Of a stretch of DNA of 7,884 nt, positions 1 to 5,347 are shown in pieces. Below the pieces are notes generated by a model that worked only from the letters and a program-made list of their open reading frames with translations, did no database searches and had not been told where the DNA came from. The position numbers and the translations under genes were made by a program. Source of the stretch: an uncultured Bacilli bacterium (lineage in GTDB: Bacteria > Bacillota_I > Bacilli_A > RFN20 > CAG-288); NCBI GenBank assembly GCA_934725685.1, contig CAKVBX010000054.1, forward strand, positions 1 to 7,884, in the 5' to 3' direction. Numbering within the stretch: the stretch's first letter is position 1; every line of letters starts with the position of its first letter.

Positions 1-77
1 GCGGACTGACTGATGAAGCTCATGAGCTTCATCAGTCCATGTCCTACTCCTCGGTCCAACTAGAGGGGTTCACTACA
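1..77. mobile_element. Terminal fragment of an IS3-family (IS150-type) insertion sequence
   Basis: Read on the minus strand from 77 leftwards, the DNA starts TGTAGTGAACCCC, then GTTGGAC about nine bases on. This is the pattern of IS150-type IS3-family terminal inverted repeats (TGTACTGCACCC...GTTGGAC, from memory). The terminus has the family's usual TG...CA ends, so the element would lie to the left, outside the window. Orientation is unresolved. If this is the right end, a plus-strand transposase could stop at a TGA at 7-9 or 11-13. If it is the left end, a minus-strand orfA would begin in or beyond the palindrome. The second end is not visible, so target duplication (possibly CAG or CAGA from 78) cannot be tested. 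It ends 43 bases from the stop codon of the serpin-like gene. Confidence 0.6.
8..37. repeat. 30-bp perfect palindrome inside the IS end
   Basis: Fifteen consecutive bases on each side of the centre (between 22 and 23) are complementary, giving a cruciform or RNA hairpin with essentially no loop. An alternative pairing uses the GGACTGA at 3-9 against TCAGTCC at 32-38 and leaves a CTGA bulge, because CTGA is tandemly repeated at 6-13. Neither strand has a T-run after it, so it is not a standard intrinsic terminator. Being inside a probable IS, it may block readthrough transcription or translation into the transposase, but that is inference. Confidence 0.85.
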
Positions 78-120
78 CAGACGGGAGTTTTCTATTTCTT
101 ATCGCCTCAGGCCAAAGAAA

Positions 121-1068
121 TCATAAGGAGTAAACTTCGCCGTAGAAAACAGGCATGTCACATGCGAGTGCCATGAACAGGAATGGTCTGTCAAAAGTAC
201 AGTGGAAAGCAACAGAATTCGATTTTCGCTTTGAGGAAGGCTGAGTATATTCAAACGCTTTGCCGGAAATGCCTTCCCCATCAAACCGGAACGAGTTCAG
301 CATCAAATTCAGCTGTCCTCCCGGAGTCCCGGTAAACCTATCTTTTTTCATCTCAAACTCCGGAATCATGACATCGATGAGGCCAGATTTCAGTTCCGTA
401 TCGAACATCTTATCCTGGAACACCGCTCCGCCTTCTTTCGGCATCAATACACGGAAAGTAGTTTCTGACAGAGCAAGTTCCACCATGGTATAATCGTCAT
501 CTTCGTAATACTTGCCTTGCTTTTGATAGTGAACATAACGATACGCTCCGATTCCATTGAATGGAACGTTCTCTTCCATATCACATGCCACTTTAAAGCT
601 ATCCTTAAGCACAAGGGAAGAACAATAAATGAGTCGGTTATCGTATACGATATCAAAATCAATATCATAGAAATCCTTGAGTTCTTGATTCAGCTCTTCC
701 TTAGTTCCCTCAAAGGTTGTCACTTTATCCCTGAATTTATGGGTATCCTTATCGGTAGGAGAAGTTGCCGTCGCAAAGGTATCCCTCAGCATCATAAGAT
801 TTGTTTTGACATTCAGGGCATTATAAAGTTCCAGGAAGGAGTCATCATCATTTTGATAAAAATCGATCAGCATGGAACCGATTGGAGAAATCAGATAAGA
901 GGAAGAGGAAAAATAATGGTTGAGGCATTCCTCTTTCATCGCCGAAATCAGGGATTCCGTGACAGTAGGAACAGACGAAAGGACTTTTCTTTGATTCTCA
1001 GATTCATTCTTCTCGGAGCAGGAAAAGAGAAGGGAAAATAGCACAAAATAAACCATTCTACGTTTCAT
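121..1068 (-). CDS. Serpin-like lipoprotein, reactive loop region shortened
   Basis: A 315-residue protein with a short basic start, a hydrophobic stretch (residues 5-16) and a cysteine at 17 preceded by LLFS. This suggests a lipoprotein anchored on the outer face of the membrane. The mature part keeps serpin (protease inhibitor) landmarks in order: YLISPIGSMLIDF (58-70, like the family's SPxSI helix B region), SLVLKDSF (151-158, like NAxYFK), MVELAL and FRVLMPKEG (195-213, like the LPY...LP strand), IPEFEMKKD (235-243, like LPKF), and FDRPFLF...VFYGEV (292-312, like the DHPFLF...GRV signature). At 315 residues it is shorter than usual (about 370-420). Between IPEF and FDRPF the expected hinge (E-x-G-T-x-A-A-A) is absent, replaced by a Ser/Lys/Arg-rich stretch (277-285), so inhibition by the normal loop-insertion mechanism is doubtful. 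The start is supported by AAGGAGG eight bases before ATG. It is transcribed separately from the rhamnose operon. The serpin assignment is by motif recognition and is moderately sure. Confidence 0.62.
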   Translation of the reverse strand: MKRRMVYFVLFSLLFSCSEKNESENQRKVLSSVPTVTESLISAMKEECLNHYFSSSSYLISPIGSMLIDFYQNDDDSFLELYNALNVKTNLMMLRDTFATATSPTDKDTHKFRDKVTTFEGTKEELNQELKDFYDIDFDIVYDNRLIYCSSLVLKDSFKVACDMEENVPFNGIGAYRYVHYQKQGKYYEDDDYTMVELALSETTFRVLMPKEGGAVFQDKMFDTELKSGLIDVMIPEFEMKKDRFTGTPGGQLNLMLNSFRFDGEGISGKAFEYTQPSSKRKSNSVAFHCTFDRPFLFMALACDMPVFYGEVYSL

Positions 1069-1230
1069 CTTAGTTGCCTCCTTACCAATAAAACAATCAA
1101 AAGAAAGAATCTATCGCTTTGCAATAAATATTCTTTTTACATTTTTTAAATTTTGTCTATATCTTTTGAAGGCATAGATAAAAGTCAGTATAGATACATA
1201 AGATGTTTGTATAGTGAAATCTAGTAAGGC
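1069..1230 (-). promoter_or_regulatory. AT-rich leader and ribosome binding site of the serpin-like gene
   Basis: The stretch between the operon terminator and the serpin-like gene is strongly AT-rich. It holds a consensus ribosome binding site, AAGGAGG, at about 1077-1083 (minus strand), eight bases before the ATG. Several weak promoter pairs can be drawn (for example TTCAAA near 1165-1170 with TAAAAA near 1143-1148, or a TATACT at 1187-1192), but none is clearly better than the rest. A separate promoter is expected because a terminator lies just upstream. Its exact position is not determined. Confidence 0.4.
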
Positions 1231-1271
1231 AAATAAAAACGCCTGACACAGAAGAAACGTGCTAGGCGTTT
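1231..1271 (-). terminator. Intrinsic terminator of the rhamnose operon
   Basis: On the minus strand, seven bases after the rhaB stop codon, AAACGCCT (1271-1264) pairs with AGGCGTTT (1244-1237). Three more pairs (CAC with GTG) form beyond a 2x2 mismatch, enclosing a nine-base loop. The descending arm runs into TTTTTATTT (1239-1231). Stem plus T-tract is the classic factor-independent terminator form. It separates the operon from the serpin-like gene. Confidence 0.88.
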
Positions 1272-1277
1272 GATTTC

Positions 1278-2600
1278 TTATTTCCGGTAAAGCTTCTGAG
1301 CAAGATAATTTCCGTACGAAGTCGCTTCGCTCGGCCCGAGCCTCACCTTCTTATGGGTGAGTTCCTCGGTCATCTGATTCAGCAGCTGATTCTTGTTTCC
1401 GCCACCGAAGATACAGATGGTATCATAGGTTTTCCTTGTGATTTTCTCAATCTCTTCGATCGCTTTCTGGTACTGCACGGCAAGGGAATGATAGATGCAG
1501 TAATAGAGTTCCCCTTCCGTTCTCGGAAGGGGATATCCTTTCTTCTGAAGAGCGGAAAGAATCTCATCCTTCATGGAGTTTGGGGAAAGGAAAGAGGAAT
1601 CAGAGGCATCAAAGACATACGGATAGGAGGAACCATCCTTAGCGAGATTCACAACTTCCACGATGGAAAGGGAAGGAGTGAGCTCCGCTTTTGCCTGGTT
1701 GATGATCTTCATACCGACGATGTTCTTCAGAAAACGGATTTCGTCCGGTCTATTAAGTTCGTTGGTGAAGCCGCAGGCATAGGAAATCATATCCGGATGA
1801 TAATCCTTGGACATAACGCCGAGAAGAGACCAGGTACCGCTGGAAAGGAAAAGTTCCCCTTCCTTGACACCGGCTCCGAAGCAGGAAGAGGCAGTGTCAT
1901 GGGTGAAGGTCATGATGCAGTCGGCATCATAGCCAACCTCTTTGACAATGTCATTCTTCAGACTGCCGACCTTTTCACCAGGCGCTAAGAATGGAGCGAA
2001 CTGTTCCTTCTTCAACCCAAGATAAGAAAGCAGCATCTCATTATAGTCTTTCGTCGTGCGGTCCAACAGACCGCTGGTGGAAGCAAAGGAGAATTCGTTG
2101 TACTTGTTCCCAGTGAGAAGATAGTAAAGATAGGAAGCGAAGAAAAGAATCGTCTTCGTCTTCTTCAGAGAACCATCCATCTTGTCCTGGTAGAGCTGGA
2201 AGAATGTATTGAAATACTGCGGGAACGTACCGGAACGGGAATAGAGCGTCTCTGCCGGAAAATCGGCAAAGACCTTCTCCCGGCTCACAATATTCTCACG
2301 ATCCTGATAGCAACGGACGGGATGAACAAGCTTCCCCTCTCCATCGAGAAGAGCATCATCGACACCGAAGGTATCGATGCCGATGGTTCTGGGGACATAA
2401 CCCATCTCCTTGGCCTTCTTTAAGCCGAGGATGATGTTCTTCTCCAGGTTTTCCATATCCCAGTAAAGATGTCCTTCCTCTTTCCGGATTCTGTTTTCAA
2501 AACGGTGAATCTCAATTTGCTCTGTCGTTCCGTCTTTTTCGAGATAGACGATATGGCGGCCGCTCGAAGCGCCGATATCGATGGCTAACGCACAGTTCAT
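1278..2600 (-). CDS. rhaB: Rhamnulokinase RhaB
   Basis: Phosphorylates L-rhamnulose at O1 with ATP to L-rhamnulose 1-phosphate in the cytoplasm, the second intracellular step of rhamnose breakdown. It is an FGGY-family sugar kinase. The N-terminal ATPase fold opens with the phosphate-binding motif AIDIGASSGR (6-15). HDTAS (234-238) carries the probable catalytic base Asp235. SSGTWSLLG (253-261), the adenosine-side glycines GGG (399-401) and EATSYGN (425-431) complete the usual set. At 440 residues it is somewhat shorter than E. coli RhaB (489). After FLKN (290-293) the family's usual GLW is GMK, a small deviation. The ATG shares its A with the rhaD stop (TGATG), suggesting translational coupling. 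A TTG two codons earlier (2604-2606) is the alternative start and lies at better spacing (eight bases) from AGAAGGA. It is the last gene of the operon, followed by a terminator. Confidence 0.95.
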   Translation of the reverse strand: MNCALAIDIGASSGRHIVYLEKDGTTEQIEIHRFENRIRKEEGHLYWDMENLEKNIILGLKKAKEMGYVPRTIGIDTFGVDDALLDGEGKLVHPVRCYQDRENIVSREKVFADFPAETLYSRSGTFPQYFNTFFQLYQDKMDGSLKKTKTILFFASYLYYLLTGNKYNEFSFASTSGLLDRTTKDYNEMLLSYLGLKKEQFAPFLAPGEKVGSLKNDIVKEVGYDADCIMTFTHDTASSCFGAGVKEGELFLSSGTWSLLGVMSKDYHPDMISYACGFTNELNRPDEIRFLKNIVGMKIINQAKAELTPSLSIVEVVNLAKDGSSYPYVFDASDSSFLSPNSMKDEILSALQKKGYPLPRTEGELYYCIYHSLAVQYQKAIEEIEKITRKTYDTICIFGGGNKNQLLNQMTEELTHKKVRLGPSEATSYGNYLAQKLYRK

Positions 2601-3415
2601 CAGCAATCGAGATATCCTTCTCTCGGAGTGACGTGGAAGAAATCGGCAAGTTCCTTCAGTCCTTCATCGGAGATGTCATTGACAACAGGAAGGGAAGCAT
2701 ATTTGAGATAGACTTCGGCGGCCTTTTCGACCGTCTCGATGAGACCGAAGGCCTCATCGATTGTATTGCCGGCGCCGTAGATGCCATGCAATCCCCAAAC
2801 GACAAGTCTTCTGTCCTTCATCTTCTCCGCCGTGGCTACTCCAATTTCAAGCGTGCCGCAGAGCATCCAAGGAAGCACGGCGACACCTTCGGGGAAGACG
2901 ACGATGCATTCGGACATGATTTTCCAAAGGGTTCTCGTCCAGACCTTGTCATCATTGGGAAGAACATGGGAGAGGGCGACGATATTGGTCGGATGTGTGT
3001 GAATGACGACCCTCTGATCCGGATTGCTCTTCATTCTCTCGATATGGCATAAGAGATGGGCATAAGTTTCGGAAGTGGATCTTCCGCCATCGGAATATCC
3101 CCAGAGGAGTTCGGCATCCTTGCCGTCCTCACTGACGCGGAAGATGCCGAGGCACTCTTCCGGTTTGCTCTTGGTGTTGCGGAAGTACTTGCCGGTACCG
3201 GTGGCAAGGAAATACTGTCCTTTCAGTGCGCTGGCATCGAGATGGAGCGGAAAGGTTCTGATGACATGGTCAAGGTCGAGATAGTCTTCGATTTCCTCTT
3301 TTCTGAGACGGTAGGAGACATTGCCGCCATTGCGTTCGTCCCAGCCGAGACGATACATATTGTCGATGATATCGATGACTTCCCTGACAATCGGATTTTC
3401 CAGAATATTTTTCAT
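2600..3415 (-). CDS. rhaD: Rhamnulose-1-phosphate aldolase RhaD
   Basis: A class II, zinc-dependent aldolase that splits L-rhamnulose 1-phosphate into dihydroxyacetone phosphate and L-lactaldehyde. The 271-residue length matches E. coli RhaD (274). Visible active-site elements are the phosphate-binding NGGN (29-32), ATGTGKYF (71-78), Glu116 in STSETYAH (the catalytic glutamate position), the zinc ligands His139 and His141 in HTHPTN, and the third ligand His210 in WGLHGIYGAG. The ATG lies five bases after the rhaA stop. Its ribosome binding site, AAGAGGAAA, is embedded in the last codons of rhaA, so the two are probably coupled. The class II fold alone could also suit fuculose-phosphate aldolase, but the length and the rhaA and rhaB neighbours settle it. 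Confidence 0.95.
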   Translation of the reverse strand: MKNILENPIVREVIDIIDNMYRLGWDERNGGNVSYRLRKEEIEDYLDLDHVIRTFPLHLDASALKGQYFLATGTGKYFRNTKSKPEECLGIFRVSEDGKDAELLWGYSDGGRSTSETYAHLLCHIERMKSNPDQRVVIHTHPTNIVALSHVLPNDDKVWTRTLWKIMSECIVVFPEGVAVLPWMLCGTLEIGVATAEKMKDRRLVVWGLHGIYGAGNTIDEAFGLIETVEKAAEVYLKYASLPVVNDISDEGLKELADFFHVTPREGYLDC

Positions 3416-3420
3416 TGTGA

Positions 3421-4677
3421 TTATTTCCTCTTAGATAAGACGTCTTTTTCATAGCGATGGATTTCATCCATATAAGCCTGACCGGTAGGAACGCCGTTCT
3501 TTTCCAGGTAATAGTTGAAGACATCGCCAAACGGCATGGACTTCATCTCCTCGGTGAGGAGCATGCGGTCGGTGTAATCCTTCTCTTCTTCGATCTTGTT
3601 GAGCATGGGAACCGGTTCAAGATAAGCCTTGAGCAAAGCCTTGAGGGTGGATCTCACACCGACGGTCCAGGCAGCAATTCTGTTGATGGAAGCATCGAAG
3701 TAATCCAGACCGATGGAGGTCTTTTCGATGAGGCCGCTGCGGACTAAGGAACGGGCAATTTCGTTGAGTTCATCCGTAAACAGGACAACATGATCGGAAT
3801 CCCATCTCACAGGACGGGAAACATGGAGCAGGAGGTGCGGGACATAAAGGAGGACGGACGGAATCTTATCGGAGATGACTTCCGTCGGATGGAAGTGACC
3901 GGAGTCGAGGGTGAGGCACATCTGATTCTTGACGGCATAGCCGAGATAGAACTCATTGCTTCCGACAGTGTAGGATTCGACACCGATGCCGAAGAGCTTG
4001 GATTCGACAGAATCGATGTTGTACTTAGGATCGATCTTCTCCGCGAAGATCTCATCGAGGGATTCCATGAGACGCTGTCTCGGAGCGAGACGATTGTACG
4101 GAATATCCTTCATACCATCCGGAATCCAGACATTGGTGACACAAGGAATGCCGAGTTCCTTACCGAAATATTCGCCGATTTTTCTGCTTCTCTTGCAGTG
4201 TTCGATCCAGAAGTTGCGGACATTGTCGTCAGAGCTGGAGAGTGTGAATCCGCTCTCTGCCATCGGATGGGAGAAACAGGTGGGATTAAAGTCAAGTCCG
4301 AGGTCATTTTCCTTAGCAAATTCGACCCAGGAAGCAAAATGCTTCGGCTCGATTTCATCGAGGTCGACTTTCTCATCGGTATCGGCATAAATGGCATGGA
4401 GATTGAGCTTGTACTTACCAGGGAGCAGGGAAAGGACTTCCTTAAGGTCCTCGCGGAGTTCCTTCACGTTGCGGCTTCTTCCCGGATAGTTTCCGGTGGT
4501 CTGGATACCGCCGCTGGCTTCCTTGTCGAAGAGGAAACCTCTGACATCATCGCCCTGCCAGCAGTGGAGAGAGATTCTCTGTCTGGAGAGTTCTTCCATC
4601 GCCTTATCGGTGTCAACACCGATTTTGCGATAAGCTTCTTTCGCTAAGAGATAGCGTTCTTCTGTTTCTTTGTTCAT
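3421..4677 (-). CDS. rhaA: L-rhamnose isomerase RhaA
   Basis: Interconverts L-rhamnose and L-rhamnulose in the cytoplasm, using divalent metal ions, as the entry step of the rhamnose branch. The 418 residues match the usual size (E. coli 419). Family blocks are intact: SLHCWQGDD (36-44), GVESYTVGSNEFY (232-244), LDSGHFHPTEVISDK (257-271), HVSRPVRWDSDHV (285-297) and GLDYFDASINRIAAW (323-337). They contain the Glu, Asp and His metal ligands of the TIM-barrel active site. The start was set at ATG 4677 because AAAGGA lies eight bases before it and the protein begins as the family does. The frame stays open upstream to 4857, but that extension overlaps pgmB and has no family resemblance. It follows pgmB by 22 bases and is the central gene of the operon. 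Confidence 0.96.
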   Translation of the reverse strand: MNKETEERYLLAKEAYRKIGVDTDKAMEELSRQRISLHCWQGDDVRGFLFDKEASGGIQTTGNYPGRSRNVKELREDLKEVLSLLPGKYKLNLHAIYADTDEKVDLDEIEPKHFASWVEFAKENDLGLDFNPTCFSHPMAESGFTLSSSDDNVRNFWIEHCKRSRKIGEYFGKELGIPCVTNVWIPDGMKDIPYNRLAPRQRLMESLDEIFAEKIDPKYNIDSVESKLFGIGVESYTVGSNEFYLGYAVKNQMCLTLDSGHFHPTEVISDKIPSVLLYVPHLLLHVSRPVRWDSDHVVLFTDELNEIARSLVRSGLIEKTSIGLDYFDASINRIAAWTVGVRSTLKALLKAYLEPVPMLNKIEEEKDYTDRMLLTEEMKSMPFGDVFNYYLEKNGVPTGQAYMDEIHRYEKDVLSKRK

Positions 4678-4699
4678 CTTTTTTTCCTTTCTATTTCGG

Positions 4700-5347
4700 T
4701 TATGCTTCAACGATACGTAACAAGTCAGATAGGCAGTCGAGTGTAAACTCCGTATAAGGGGAATGCTTTGCATCACCGATTCCGACCGGATGGAATCCGC
4801 CATGGTAGGCGGCTTCGATTCCGGCAAAAGAATCTTCGACAGCATAACAGGACCCATAGGGATAATGCAGAAGGCCAGCAGCTTTCAGGAAGACTTCCGG
4901 ATCTGGCTTTGCCTTCGTAATCATCGTTCCATCGACAATCGTATCAAAGGAATCTCTCAACCCCGTTTTATCCAGGATGAATCCGGTGTTCTTACTTCCG
5001 GAACCGATAGCGAGAGGGATACCTCTCTTCCTCAGTTCGGATAGCGTCCTTCTAACATCGTCTGAAACATCATTCGGTGACATTCCTTCCAAGTAGCTTC
5101 GATAGATGCTGTTCTTTTTCTCAGCCAATTCCTCTTTTTCTTCTTGAGTGAAGGTCAAATCGGAATAAGAGAGAATAATGTTGAGAGATTCCATTCTTGA
5201 AACACCTCTCAATCTGTTGTTGACCGCCTCATCGAAGGGAATCGATAAGGTATCGGCAATCGCTTTCCAAGCCAGATAATGGAATCGGTCGGTCGAGAGC
5301 AAGACCCCATCGAGATCGAAGATGACGGCAGATTTACTCTTTTCCAT
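4700..5347 (-). CDS. pgmB: Beta-phosphoglucomutase PgmB
   Basis: A HAD-superfamily enzyme that converts beta-D-glucose 1-phosphate to glucose 6-phosphate via a beta-glucose 1,6-bisphosphate intermediate. It has 215 residues, normal for the family. The core motif FDLDGV (10-15) holds nucleophile Asp11 and acid/base Asp13. The cap has a conserved His (23) and Trp (27) and the substrate-gripping RLRGVSR (45-51). Motif II is IGSGSKN (114-120), motif III has Lys147 in KAKPD, and motif IV is VEDSFAG with Glu171 and Asp172. It directly follows, and overlaps by 14 bases, the GH65 gene, whose inverting reaction makes the beta-anomer that this enzyme needs; the pairing is standard for GH65 loci. A TTG at 5351-5353, two codons upstream, is an alternative start; it sits six bases after AGAGG, whereas the ATG is twelve bases away. 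Confidence 0.94.
   Translation of the reverse strand: MEKSKSAVIFDLDGVLLSTDRFHYLAWKAIADTLSIPFDEAVNNRLRGVSRMESLNIILSYSDLTFTQEEKEELAEKKNSIYRSYLEGMSPNDVSDDVRRTLSELRKRGIPLAIGSGSKNTGFILDKTGLRDSFDTIVDGTMITKAKPDPEVFLKAAGLLHYPYGSCYAVEDSFAGIEAAYHGGFHPVGIGDAKHSPYTEFTLDCLSDLLRIVEA

Noticed and set aside
10..40. Hammerhead ribozyme, because CTGATGA is followed by a short hairpin
   Set aside because: The required GAAA after stem II is absent (TCATCAG instead), and CTGATGA appears on both strands only because the site is palindromic.
95..120. Hairpin just after the serpin-like stop codon (TTTCTT/AAGAAA with inner GCC/GGC)
   Set aside because: The stem is interrupted by unpaired bases and no T-tract follows on the minus strand, so it is not a convincing terminator.
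3790..4647. Long plus-strand open frame (285 codons) opposite rhaA
   Set aside because: It lies wholly antisense to a clearly conserved rhaA, and its composition is what antisense of this codon usage gives. The other plus-strand frames opposite rhaB, rhaD, pgmB and the GH65 gene are the same kind of shadow.
4678..4857. Upstream extension of rhaA by 60 codons
   Set aside because: It overlaps pgmB, has no family similarity, and a well-spaced ribosome binding site precedes the ATG at 4677.
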